A stretch of DNA of 11,210 bases from JBARCX01 sp049794535. Its GTDB lineage: Bacteria > Pseudomonadota > Gammaproteobacteria > Xanthomonadales > Rhodanobacteraceae. Made by a program: the position numbers and the translations under genes. Positions 1-7,048 of this stretch are shown one piece after another. The stretch's first letter is position 1. Every line of letters begins with the position of its first letter. A model generated the notes under the pieces. That model did no database searches, had not been told where the DNA came from, and saw only the letters and a list, made by a program, of their open reading frames with translations. Where the stretch lies: contig JBARCX010000277.1 of NCBI GenBank assembly GCA_049794535.1, positions 1 through 11,210 on the forward strand, written 5' to 3'.

Positions 1-1
1 A

Positions 2-310
2 GGCAATGGCGTTGTTCTGTCGGGCCAATCGGGCCTTGCTGGTGACTCTATGTTGTACTCGTTCGAGGTTCCTGCCGGTGCCAGCAACCTCAATCTACGC
101 AGCTTCGGCGGCAGCGGCGATATTTCATTGCTCGTCAAAGCCGGCTCCGCCCCCGCAGAAAATGGAAGCGATGCGGATTTCACCTCTGCCCGCCCTGGCA
201 ATACCGAAACGGTGGTGATCGCCAAACCACAGGCCACAACGTATTACGTCCGCGTCGTAGGTATGGCCAATTACAACGATCTGTCGTTACTTGGCATCTA
301 CGTGAACTGA
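2..310 (+). CDS. C-terminal end of a secreted protein with a PPC (pre-peptidase C-terminal) domain, partial
   Basis: The reading frame is open at the left edge of the window and ends at a TGA (308-310), so only about the last 102 residues are seen. They read as one small beta-sandwich domain of the bacterial pre-peptidase C-terminal (PPC) type. It has the start 'NGVVLSGQSG', the segment 'YSFEVPAGASNLNLRSFGGSGDISLL', then 'VKAGSAP', and the closing 'TTYYVRVVGMANYNDLSLLGIYVN'. PPC domains usually sit at the C terminus of secreted metallo- or serine peptidases (M4, S8, M9 and similar) and are often removed after secretion. The catalytic part lies outside the window, so the enzyme class cannot be named. 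A strong terminator follows 28 nt downstream, so this is the last gene of its transcript. An ATG at 50 is internal to the domain and is not a credible start. Confidence 0.82.
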   Translation, partial: GNGVVLSGQSGLAGDSMLYSFEVPAGASNLNLRSFGGSGDISLLVKAGSAPAENGSDADFTSARPGNTETVVIAKPQATTYYVRVVGMANYNDLSLLGIYVN

Positions 311-337
311 CCAGCTGCCCGTCGATAGTTTTAAATG

Positions 338-366
338 AAAATCCCGGCGCAAGCCGGGATTTTTTT
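338..366 (+). terminator. Rho-independent terminator after the PPC-domain gene
   Basis: A perfect 8-bp GC-rich stem (ATCCCGGC at 341-348, GCCGGGAT at 353-360) has the tetraloop GCAA and extends to 11 bp through AAA (338-340) pairing with TTT (361-363). A run of T continues to 366. This is a textbook intrinsic terminator for the gene ending at 310. It also insulates oxyR from read-through. Confidence 0.93.
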
Positions 367-396
367 ATTCGAATGCCCACTGCTTGCATCGCCGTA

Positions 397-433
397 CTCG
401 ATTGCTAGTATGCAATCCATAGATGCCGTCTAT
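397..433 (+). promoter_or_regulatory. Candidate OxyR operator in front of oxyR
   Basis: ATAG at 419-422, seven bases, then CTAT at 430-433 match both tetrads of an OxyR half operator exactly. The T at the second spacer position is also as in the E. coli consensus. One helical turn upstream at the same 7-nt spacing the tetrads are GTAT (408-411, 3 of 4) and CTCG (397-400, 2 of 4). This gives a degenerate four-tetrad site ending 46 nt before the oxyR start. OxyR is autoregulated in several gammaproteobacteria, so an operator here is expected. I could not place a confident -35/-10 pair. TAGTAT (406-411) and TAATAT (434-439) are possible -10 elements, and both would lie in or next to the operator. 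Confidence 0.55.
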
Positions 434-479
434 TAATATCCGATCCGCCCCCCCGCATAACCGATGACTGAGGTACACG

Positions 480-1466
480 ATGAATCTGCGTGATCTGCAC
501 TATCTGGTCGCGCTCGCCGAATATCGTCATTTCGGTCGTGCTGCGGAGGCCTGTTTTGTCAGCCAGCCGACCCTGTCTACCCAGATCAAAAAGCTTGAGG
601 ACGAGCTAGGTGTGGCGTTGGTCGAGCGCACGCCGCGCAGAGTGCTACTGACCGACGTTGGCCGCGAGATCGTCACCCGCGCGCGCGATGTGATCAACGA
701 AATAGAGCAGATCAAGGGCATTGCCCGACGCACACTCGACCCCGAATCGGGCACGGTACGGCTGGGCATCTTTCCTACGCTCGGCCCTTACCTGCTTCCG
801 CATATCGTGCCACTAGTGCATAAGCGCTTTCCTCGACTGGAGCTGCTGCTGATCGAGGAAAAAACCGAAGAAGTGTTACACCGCTTGCGCGAGGGCAAGC
901 TCGATGTCGGCATTCTTGCGTTGCCGGTGCACGACGACACTCTGCACGCCGAGTTTCTGTTCGAGGAACCCTTCATGCTCGCCGTACCGCAGTCGCATCC
1001 GTTGGCTCGACACCCTTCGCTGAAACTCACCGACCTTCATTCGCAAAACCTGTTGCTGCTGGAAGATGGCCATTGCCTACGCGATCAGGCATTGGAGGTT
1101 TGCCACATGGCCGGCGCTGGCGAAAAGTCAGGCTTTCGCGCCACCAGCCTGGAAACGCTACGGCAGATGGTGGCCGCGGATGTCGGCATCACCCTGCTGC
1201 CGATGCTCGCGGTGAAACCCCCTGTAGCGCAGGCGCCGAACGTGCAGCTCGTCGAATTCCGTGGTCATCCGCCGAGCCGACGCATCGCCATGTTGTGGCG
1301 CAAGAGTTCCGCCATGGGCGAGTTCCTCAAGCAACTGGCTGGCGTATTCAAAGAACTTCCGAGTGACCTGCTCGACGCGCGCGGGGCAAACCAGCACGAC
1401 GTTAACCCGCGCGGTGCCTCTCAACCCAAGGCACAACGCCGTCGCTCGAGCAGAACGACAAAATGA
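480..1466 (+). CDS. oxyR: OxyR, hydrogen peroxide-sensing LysR-type regulator
   Basis: This is a transcription factor that is oxidised by hydrogen peroxide and then activates catalase, peroxiredoxin and related defence genes. The 328-residue product starts with a LysR winged helix-turn-helix (about 1-60, with 'NLRDLHYLVALAE', 'SQPTLSTQIKKLEDELG' and 'ERTPRRVLLT'). A linker helix and the two-lobed sensor domain (about 90-305) follow. The redox motif 'LEDGHCLRDQALEVC' puts the peroxidatic and resolving cysteines at C199 and C208, the same numbers as in E. coli OxyR, and 'FRATSLETLRQMVAA' follows. The ATG at 480 has a GAGG Shine-Dalgarno at 470-473. A basic tail of about 23 residues extends beyond the 305-residue E. 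coli protein. In xanthomonads oxyR often follows ahpC-ahpF; here it stands alone behind its own promoter region. It converges on ltaE. Confidence 0.96.
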   Translation: MNLRDLHYLVALAEYRHFGRAAEACFVSQPTLSTQIKKLEDELGVALVERTPRRVLLTDVGREIVTRARDVINEIEQIKGIARRTLDPESGTVRLGIFPTLGPYLLPHIVPLVHKRFPRLELLLIEEKTEEVLHRLREGKLDVGILALPVHDDTLHAEFLFEEPFMLAVPQSHPLARHPSLKLTDLHSQNLLLLEDGHCLRDQALEVCHMAGAGEKSGFRATSLETLRQMVAADVGITLLPMLAVKPPVAQAPNVQLVEFRGHPPSRRIAMLWRKSSAMGEFLKQLAGVFKELPSDLLDARGANQHDVNPRGASQPKAQRRRSSRTTK

Positions 1467-1482
1467 TGTCGCGATAGCCCAC

Positions 1483-1511
1483 ACGCGACTTACCTGCGAT
1501 GTAAGCCGCGT
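1483..1511. terminator. Hairpin in the oxyR/ltaE convergent gap, possible bidirectional transcription stop
   Basis: An inverted repeat has arms ACGCGACTTAC (1483-1493) and GTAAGCCGCGT (1501-1511), which pair over 11 bp with a single A-C mismatch around a 7-nt loop. It lies almost centrally between the stop of oxyR (1466) and the stop of ltaE (1561). No T-run follows on either strand, so it is not a standard intrinsic terminator. It may still act as a 3'-end stabiliser or with Rho. Nothing else stands out in the 94-nt gap. Confidence 0.4.
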
Positions 1512-1560
1512 ATCGAATCATCATCGACACCTGTCCCGTTATCGATCGCGCTCGACTCGA

Positions 1561-2580
1561 TCAACCGCGGCCAAAGAAAGCTGCAAATGCCTTCAACGTG
1601 TGCTCGACGCCTTCGTCGTTGATATCCAGGTGCGTCACTAACCGCAGTGTCGGTAGATAACCAATGCTGATGCGAATGCCTGCGGCGCGTAGATGGACGT
1701 CTAGTTCACGCAAGCGCTCGGCTGGCACGTCAACGAACACCATGTTGGTGTGCTGTCCTAACAGCGTGACACCGGGGATAGCGCGCAACCCATCGGCCAG
1801 CCGCACAGCACGCGCATGATCTTCGGCCAGCCGCGCCACGTGATGATCCAGCGCATACAACCCCGCCGCAGCAAGAATGCCTGCCTGACGCCAGCCACCG
1901 CCAGCGACCTTGCGCCAGCGGCGTGCCTTTTCGATCAGCGCCGCAGTGCCCACTAAGACCGAACCGACCGGCGCGCCCAATCCCTTCGACAGGCATATCG
2001 ACACGCTATCAAAATGTTGTGCAATCGTTTGTGCCGGCACTCCGCACGCCACGGCGGCGTTGTACAAACGCGCACCATCAAGATGCAGGCCGAGGCCACG
2101 CTCACGCGTAAAGTCGCGAGCAGCACGCAGGTAGTCCAACGGCAACACACGCCCGTGCCAGGTGTTCTCCAGCGCCAGCAACCGTGTGCGTGCGAAATGC
2201 GGGTCGATCGGTTTGATCGCCGCCGCGACTTTGTCCAGCGGCAAAGAGCCATCCGCATCGTGCGGAATCGGCTGCGGCTGGATCGAGCCGAGCACGGCCG
2301 CGCCGCCACCTTCAAATTTGTAGGTGTGTGCATCCGCACCCACCAGGTATTCGTCACCGCGCTCGCAATGCGACATCAAGGCCAGCAGGTTGGACTGCGT
2401 ACCCGTGGGCACAAACAGTGCCGCCTCGAAGCCCAGCTCCTCAGCCAGCCGCTGCTGCAGCGCATTGATCGTAGGATCCTCACCGTACACATCGTCGCCT
2501 ACATCCGCCGCGAGCATGGCCTCGCGCATGGCAAGCGTAGGGCGAGTCACAGTGTCGCTGCGAAGATCAACCCATTCCAT
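1561..2580 (-). CDS. ltaE: Low-specificity L-threonine aldolase
   Basis: This is a PLP-dependent, cytoplasmic fold-type I enzyme that cleaves L-threonine and L-allo-threonine to glycine and acetaldehyde. The 339 residues match the family length (E. coli LtaE is 333). Visible marks are the N-terminal 'DLRSDTVTRPT', 'VGDDVYGEDPT', and the phosphate-binding region 'FVPTGTQSN' (57-64). H85 in 'DAHTYKFEGGG' is expected to stack on PLP, and D168 in 'LHLDGAR' to bind the pyridine nitrogen. The Schiff-base lysine is K199 in 'SICLSKGLGAPVGS'. The ATG (2580-2578) has GAGG six bases upstream on the coding strand. It lies 45 nt after the PIN gene with no terminator between them, so it is probably the last gene of the lptF-lptG-PIN transcript. 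Confidence 0.95.
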   Translation of the reverse strand: MEWVDLRSDTVTRPTLAMREAMLAADVGDDVYGEDPTINALQQRLAEELGFEAALFVPTGTQSNLLALMSHCERGDEYLVGADAHTYKFEGGGAAVLGSIQPQPIPHDADGSLPLDKVAAAIKPIDPHFARTRLLALENTWHGRVLPLDYLRAARDFTRERGLGLHLDGARLYNAAVACGVPAQTIAQHFDSVSICLSKGLGAPVGSVLVGTAALIEKARRWRKVAGGGWRQAGILAAAGLYALDHHVARLAEDHARAVRLADGLRAIPGVTLLGQHTNMVFVDVPAERLRELDVHLRAAGIRISIGYLPTLRLVTHLDINDEGVEHTLKAFAAFFGRG

Positions 2581-2625
2581 GGCACACCTCGTTTGTCTGG
2601 GGGAGATCTCAGCTTGGCGAAAATA

Positions 2626-3147
2626 TCAACTTGACGTCAATGGCGCGGATAGGCAACCCGTGATGACATCGTTGCTCCACGCATCTGGCGTTGCGATGGT
2701 GAACAATCCATCACGCGTCGCACGACGCCTCAGTCGTAGCAACGCCTTATCACGGGTGAGCAACGCAACTGCACCTGCCTCCCATGCCAGCTCGAGGAAC
2801 TTCTGATCATCGGGATCAGTGCAACGTGGCAGGCGTACCTCAGGGCGACCGGATAACGCCGATGGCGCCAAACAGGTCACGTACGCGTCGAAAGCATCGC
2901 GTGCTTGCGCGCGACGCTCAGCAACGAGCGCAAGCTGCGAGTATTCCAATACGGCCAGCCATTCCGCACGGCAATCCTCGCGCGTCACAGCGGTGTACTC
3001 GCCGATTTTCAACGCCGCAGAAAGCGCCTCGTGGCGAGGACCGAGGAACACGAACAGATCAAGGCAAACGTTGGTGTCGAGCACTACGCGCGGCCTCGAC
3101 ACGACGTGACTTGTCGTGTCGTGTGTCAGGGCCGTCGACTCAGCCAT
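2626..3147 (-). CDS. PIN-domain putative ribonuclease (COG1569-like), coupled to lptG
   Basis: The 173-residue product has the acidic residues of a PIN nuclease in order: D24 in 'VVLDTNVCLDL', E62 in 'CRAEWLAVL', D111/D113/D114 in 'TDPDDQKFLELA', and D133 in 'LLTRDKALL', then the closing 'FTIATPDAW'. This layout is that of the PIN_3/COG1569 group, often labelled 'putative toxin-antitoxin toxin component'. PIN nucleases cut RNA with divalent metal ions. All expected metal ligands are present, so it may be active; the substrate is unknown. The ATG overlaps the end of lptG by 8 nt, which suggests translational coupling. No small antitoxin gene lies beside it: the neighbours are lptG and ltaE. 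It may therefore be a housekeeping or orphan PIN protein rather than a classical toxin. The first 20 residues precede the domain and look disordered. Confidence 0.85.
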   Translation of the reverse strand: MAESTALTHDTTSHVVSRPRVVLDTNVCLDLFVFLGPRHEALSAALKIGEYTAVTREDCRAEWLAVLEYSQLALVAERRAQARDAFDAYVTCLAPSALSGRPEVRLPRCTDPDDQKFLELAWEAGAVALLTRDKALLRLRRRATRDGLFTIATPDAWSNDVITGCLSAPLTSS

Positions 3148-4237
3148 GTTTCCTGAAATACAACCATGCCGCCAACGCCAGAATCACCGCGGGTAGCAGG
3201 TTGGCAAGCAACGGTGGAATACCGTAGACCGTACCGAAACTGACCATCGCCTTCTGCAGGAAGTACCAGGCGATAGCCAGCAACATGCCGATAAACATGC
3301 GCTTGCCCAAACCACCGGAACGCAACGCACCGAACGCAAACGGCATGGTACAGAGCACCAGCACCAATACGTTCAGCGGATACAGCGCACGACCCCAGAA
3401 CGCAATGGCATAGGGCCCCGGACTTTCGCCGTTGGTCTCCATGTAATGCATGTTGCGACGCAGGTCGCGCATCGCCAGATACTGCGGCTGGATCAACGAC
3501 TGTTCCAGAATTTGCGGATCGAGCCGCGAGTCCCAGTGTTCGCTGTCCGACATCGTGGTATGCGCGCCTTGGTCATCCAGCGTGGTGCTGCGCACATGGT
3601 CGAGCAGCCACTGCGTGCCGTCATGCTCGGCAGTCTTGGCCCAATCGAAACGGCTGAGCTGACCATCCGGCGTCATGGTGAACACGCGCACATCGACCAA
3701 TTGCACCGAAGGACGCCCTTTGACCTGCCGTAACACACTGGTCTTGGCATTGATCATGCGATCGCCATCGCGAGCCCACAGACCGCTACCGGTCAAGCCG
3801 ATATTGCCGGACCGCAAACGCAGATCCATCGCTTGTGCTTGCTGGTCACCCCAGGGTGCGGCGGTTTCGCCGAGGATCACCACACCGACCATCAAGATCG
3901 CGACCACACCGACCGCAGACGTTGCGATGCGCAGCTTGGACATGCCGGTCGCACGCAGCGCGGTCAGCTCACCACTGGCAGCCAGGCCGCCTAAACCGAG
4001 CAGGCCACCGATCAGCGCCGCATTGCCGAACATCTCGTACAAACGACGTGGAAGCGTGACCAATACGTACACAACGGCATTGGTGAGCGTATAGCCGTTC
4101 TTGCCGATGTTGCCGAGCTGGCGCATGAACTGCTGCACCGCATCCAACCCGGTAATCACCAGCCATACCATCAGCAATGAACTGAGTACCGTGATGCCGA
4201 CCAGCCAGTCGACTCGCTTGATGCGTAAAGCTTCCAT
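3140..4237 (-). CDS. lptG: LptG, inner-membrane permease of the lipopolysaccharide export ABC transporter
   Basis: LptG pairs with LptF, and the two are driven by the LptB ATPase to pull LPS from the inner membrane and pass it to LptC and the periplasmic bridge. I start it at the ATG at 4237, giving 365 residues (E. coli 360). The frame is open further upstream to 4375, but that extension lies inside lptF. Hydrophobic helices are seen at about 11-32, 53-87 (probably two), 104-124, 281-303, 312-333 and 341-361, with a periplasmic beta-jellyroll between about 130 and 270. The segment 'GELTALRATGMS' (89-100) is the cytoplasmic coupling region that contacts LptB. The start codon shares its A with the lptF stop (TGATG), and the stop overlaps the next start by 8 nt, so the genes are tightly coupled. 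Confidence 0.95.
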   Translation of the reverse strand: MEALRIKRVDWLVGITVLSSLLMVWLVITGLDAVQQFMRQLGNIGKNGYTLTNAVVYVLVTLPRRLYEMFGNAALIGGLLGLGGLAASGELTALRATGMSKLRIATSAVGVVAILMVGVVILGETAAPWGDQQAQAMDLRLRSGNIGLTGSGLWARDGDRMINAKTSVLRQVKGRPSVQLVDVRVFTMTPDGQLSRFDWAKTAEHDGTQWLLDHVRSTTLDDQGAHTTMSDSEHWDSRLDPQILEQSLIQPQYLAMRDLRRNMHYMETNGESPGPYAIAFWGRALYPLNVLVLVLCTMPFAFGALRSGGLGKRMFIGMLLAIAWYFLQKAMVSFGTVYGIPPLLANLLPAVILALAAWLYFRKHG

Positions 4238-5340
4238 CAGGCAGCCGCCTTGCGTGGTTTGCGTGCGATGTACTGGTTGCGGAACATCCACGCGGCAAAC
4301 GTGAATACCAAGATGGTCAGCAACCACATGGGCAGCGCATGGTGCCAGTGCCCTTTGGCGAGCTGGCTGCGGCACAGCGCCAGCAATAGGTAATACAGAT
4401 AGAAGCTCAGCACCGCCAGAAACAGACGGCCAAAACGTGGTTCGCGCGGGCTTTGCCGCGACAACGGCAGTGCCAGCATTAGCAACACAAGGCTCATCGC
4501 CGGCGCGATGGTGCGCCAGGCAAATTCGGCGCGCGTGTCGTTGTTGTCCACTTGCAGCAAGGCGAGTGTTGTCAATCCCGCTGCCGGATCTTCGGTGTCG
4601 TCGGACTGCACATTGGACAGCGAGCTGTCGTTGCGCTCGTACTTCATCCGACGCCAGTTGTCGGCGCCCAAGGGAATCTCGTATTGCCAGCCGTCGTAGA
4701 GCGCCAGGAAACGATCTACACCATCGCTTTCCTGATACAGCTGGCCGTGCTTGCCGGTGATCACCTTGACCTTGCGGGTGCCGTCCGGGTTATCGCGTTC
4801 GGTAGCGATGAACGTGTTACCGAGCACGCTGCCGTCACGGCTGAGGGTATCGACAAAGATGATGCCGCCCTTGCCAGACAACTCGGTGAAACGACCCGCG
4901 TCGAGACCGGCCGCAATCACCGAGCGATTGGCGGCAGCCACCAAGCTGTCGGACGTGCGCGAGGCCCACGGCCCGAGCCACATCGACACCATGCCCACCG
5001 TTATCGCAACCAGCACGGCCAGTAGCGTCAAGGGTTTCAGCAAGCCGCGCGCACCCATGCCGGAAGAGGCGAGCACATGCATCTCGCTCTCGCGGTACAT
5101 GCGACCGAGGCCGGTCAGTACGCCCAGGAAGGCAGCCAGTGGCAGTAGCGAGGGCAGGCCCTGGATCATATTCAGGCCCAACACCTGGAACATCACACTG
5201 GCCGGAAAGCTGCCATTGGCTACCTGTTTCAGCACCTGCGCGAAGCTGGTGCCGGTCATGATGGCCAGCAGCACGATCGCGGTAGCGATCATGGTTTGCC
5301 CTAGCTCACGCAGGAAATAGCGGTCGAGAATGCTCAGCAT
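4237..5340 (-). CDS. lptF: LptF, inner-membrane permease of the lipopolysaccharide export ABC transporter
   Basis: LptF is the partner of LptG in the LptB2FG exporter. The 367 residues match the family length and begin with the typical 'LDRYFLREL'. Membrane helices are seen at about 15-35, 52-78, 100-122, 274-293, 304-323 and 335-353, with a periplasmic jellyroll between about 130 and 270. 'SEMHVLASSGMG' (85-96) is the conserved coupling region facing LptB. The C terminus is short and basic. The ATG at 5340 has no clear Shine-Dalgarno, but the family start motif follows at once and the next Met is at residue 17, inside the first helix. It is divergent from pepA across a 97-nt gap, an arrangement also found in E. 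coli. Confidence 0.96.
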   Translation of the reverse strand: MLSILDRYFLRELGQTMIATAIVLLAIMTGTSFAQVLKQVANGSFPASVMFQVLGLNMIQGLPSLLPLAAFLGVLTGLGRMYRESEMHVLASSGMGARGLLKPLTLLAVLVAITVGMVSMWLGPWASRTSDSLVAAANRSVIAAGLDAGRFTELSGKGGIIFVDTLSRDGSVLGNTFIATERDNPDGTRKVKVITGKHGQLYQESDGVDRFLALYDGWQYEIPLGADNWRRMKYERNDSSLSNVQSDDTEDPAAGLTTLALLQVDNNDTRAEFAWRTIAPAMSLVLLMLALPLSRQSPREPRFGRLFLAVLSFYLYYLLLALCRSQLAKGHWHHALPMWLLTILVFTFAAWMFRNQYIARKPRKAAA

Positions 5341-5437
5341 GCGATAGAATCAATAGTTCCGTGCCGCCCCTGTGCGGTCGGCAAACCCCAAGTCTAGCCG
5401 GTTCGACACTCGCCGGCGCTCCGCAGGATATTTATCG
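5341..5437. promoter_or_regulatory. Divergent lptF/pepA intergenic region
   Basis: These 97 bases must carry the start signals of both the leftward lptF cluster and the rightward pepA gene. The only clear element is an AGGA ribosome-binding site for pepA at 5425-5428, nine bases before its ATG. No convincing -35/-10 pair could be placed on either strand. A GTG at 5372 is in frame with pepA but would add 22 residues, rich in Arg and Ser, that do not look like the family. Confidence 0.5.
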
Positions 5438-6940
5438 ATGACGCTCCAGTTCAGCCTGGCTCAATCCAGCTCTAACGCCGCCGCCCCCGAAACCGTGGAC
5501 ACAGCCTGCGTGGTGGTAGGCGTGTATGAGAACGGCCTGCTCACCAGCGCTGCCGCGCGCGTGGACAACGCGGCGGGCGGCGCCATCAAGCGTCAGGTAG
5601 AAAGCGGCGATATCAATGGCAAGGCTGGCAGCGTCACCGTGCTGTTCGCCCCGGCGGGTATCACTGCCCAGCGCGTGCTGGTCGTCGGCCTCGGTTCGCA
5701 GAAGACATTCGACGCCGCCCGCTTCCAAAAAGTACAGATGGAAGCCACCCGCGCCCTCGGAAAGCTGCCGCTGACCAGCGCCGTGTCCTACCTCACCGAA
5801 GTAGACGTGCCGGGCCGCGACAGCGTGTGGCGCGTGCGCACCGCCGCGCTGGCTGCCGACCACGCCGCCTACCGTTACACCGCCACCTTCAAGCCGCGCG
5901 ACAAAACCGCGCAGCCAGAGCTGACCGCCATCACCTTCGTCGCGGCGGACGACGCACAAACCGGCCTCGACCAGGCCAACGCCATCGCTGAAGGCGTGCG
6001 CTTTGCGCGTGAACTGGCGAATTTGCCGCCGAACATCTGCAACCCTGCGTATATCGCCGAGCAAGCGGCTGCGTTTGCCAAGTCGCAGGACAAGGTCAGC
6101 TGCAACGTGCTCGACCATGTTGAGATGGAGAAGCTCGGCTTCGGCTCGCTGCTCGCCGTAGGTCGCGGCTCGGTCAACCAGCCCAAGCTCGTCGTGCTCG
6201 AATACAAGGGCGGCAACGAGGGCGACAAGCCTTATGCGTTCGTCGGCAAGGGCATCACCTTCGATACCGGCGGCATCAGCCTGAAGCCCGGCCCGGGCAT
6301 GGAAGAGATGAAGTTCGATATGGGCGGCGCCGCTGGCGTGCTCGGCGGCTTCATTGCTGCGGTAAAAATGGGCCTCAAGCTCAACCTCGTATGCGTGGTG
6401 CCTGCCGCTGAGAACATGCCCGACGGCGACAGCTACCGCCCCGGCGACGTGCTGACCAGTCTCTCCGGCCTGACCATCGAAGTATTGAACACCGATGCCG
6501 AAGGTCGCCTGATCCTGTGCGACGCGCTGACCTATACCGCGCAGACCTTCCAGCCGCAGGTACTGATTGACGCCGCCACGCTGACCGGCGCCTGCGTTAT
6601 CGCGCTGGGCAAGCACGCCACCGGCCTGATGAGCCGGCACGATGATCTCGCGGCCGAACTGATCGCCGCCGGTGAACAGACCTTGGATCGCGCATGGCGC
6701 TTGCCGCTGTGGGATGACTATCAGGTGCAGTTGGACTCCGGTTTCGCCGACGTTGCCAATATCGGCGGCAAGAGCGCTGGTGCGATTACCGCCGCCTGCT
6801 TCCTGTCGCGCTTCACCGAAGGTCAGCGCTGGGCGCATCTGGACATTGCCGGCACCGCCTGGGACGAAGGCCGTAAAGGCATGGCCACAGGTCGCCCGGT
6901 CACCTTGCTCGCACAGTGGCTGATTGACCGCGCTGGCTAA
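5438..6940 (+). CDS. pepA: Cytosol (leucyl) aminopeptidase, M17 family
   Basis: This dimetal exopeptidase removes N-terminal residues, preferentially leucine, from peptides in the cytoplasm and works as a hexamer. In E. coli the same protein also binds DNA (Xer recombination at plasmid cer sites, carAB control). The ATG at 5438, preceded by AGGA, gives 500 residues, against 503 in E. coli. The N-terminal macro-like domain covers about 1-170 and the catalytic domain the rest. Metal and catalytic residues fit the family at one position past E. coli numbering: K271 and D276 in 'VGKGITFDTGG', K283, D294 in 'MKFDMGGAAG', and D353, E355 and R357 in 'NTDAEGRL'. The C-terminal marks 'GKSAGAITAACFLSRF' and 'WAHLDIAGTAW' are present. 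It is divergent from lptF and followed by a REP pair and holC. Confidence 0.97.
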   Translation: MTLQFSLAQSSSNAAAPETVDTACVVVGVYENGLLTSAAARVDNAAGGAIKRQVESGDINGKAGSVTVLFAPAGITAQRVLVVGLGSQKTFDAARFQKVQMEATRALGKLPLTSAVSYLTEVDVPGRDSVWRVRTAALAADHAAYRYTATFKPRDKTAQPELTAITFVAADDAQTGLDQANAIAEGVRFARELANLPPNICNPAYIAEQAAAFAKSQDKVSCNVLDHVEMEKLGFGSLLAVGRGSVNQPKLVVLEYKGGNEGDKPYAFVGKGITFDTGGISLKPGPGMEEMKFDMGGAAGVLGGFIAAVKMGLKLNLVCVVPAAENMPDGDSYRPGDVLTSLSGLTIEVLNTDAEGRLILCDALTYTAQTFQPQVLIDAATLTGACVIALGKHATGLMSRHDDLAAELIAAGEQTLDRAWRLPLWDDYQVQLDSGFADVANIGGKSAGAITAACFLSRFTEGQRWAHLDIAGTAWDEGRKGMATGRPVTLLAQWLIDRAG

Positions 6941-6954
6941 CTAGAACTTTGTGA

Positions 6955-7034
6955 GTAGGTTGGGGTGAGCGCAAGCAAACCCCAACAATCCGCCACCTTT
7001 GATGTTGGGTATTGCTGCGCTCAGCCCAACCTAC
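6955..7034. repeat. Paired GTAG-type REP palindromes in inverted orientation
   Basis: Two REP-like units face each other. The left unit (6955-6987) starts GTAGGTTGGGGTGAGCGC and ends ACCCCAACA. The right unit (7003-7034) is its near-complement: read on the minus strand it starts GTAGGTTGGGCTGAGCGC and ends ACCCAACA. Each begins with the GTAG head known from REP elements mobilised by RAYT/TnpA-REP transposases, and each folds on its own through TTGGG/CCCAA arms. Together they can form a much longer hairpin of about 32 bases per arm around a 15-nt spacer (6988-7002). The pair fills most of the 108-nt gap between pepA and holC and ends 14 nt before the holC start. No RAYT gene is in the window. 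Confidence 0.88.
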
Positions 7035-7048
7035 CGGATTGGTACGCC

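Noticed and set aside
2014..2634. A 206-codon plus-strand frame opposite ltaE
   Set aside because: It is antisense to a clear PLP enzyme, has an Arg/Gln-rich translation with no recognisable domain, and is a composition artefact.
2626..3147. Complete type II toxin-antitoxin pair
   Set aside because: Only the PIN protein is visible. The flanking frames on the same strand are lptG and ltaE, and no small DNA-binding antitoxin frame is found on either side.
4238..4375. Longer lptG start inside lptF
   Set aside because: It would add 46 residues overlapping lptF, without hydrophobic or family-like sequence. The TGATG junction at 4235-4239 is the normal coupled start.
5372..5437. N-terminal extension of pepA from a GTG at 5372
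   Set aside because: The 22 added residues do not resemble the family, while the ATG at 5438 has an AGGA site and gives the normal PepA length.
5432..6838. A 468-codon open frame on the minus strand opposite pepA
   Set aside because: It lies wholly antisense to pepA, whose metal-binding motifs are intact. Its translation is rich in Gly, Ala, His and Arg without any domain, as expected for the shadow of a GC-rich gene.
6965..7048. N-terminal extension of holC from a GTG at 6965
   Set aside because: The extension is a translation of the REP element. The chi family start motif begins at the ATG at 7049.
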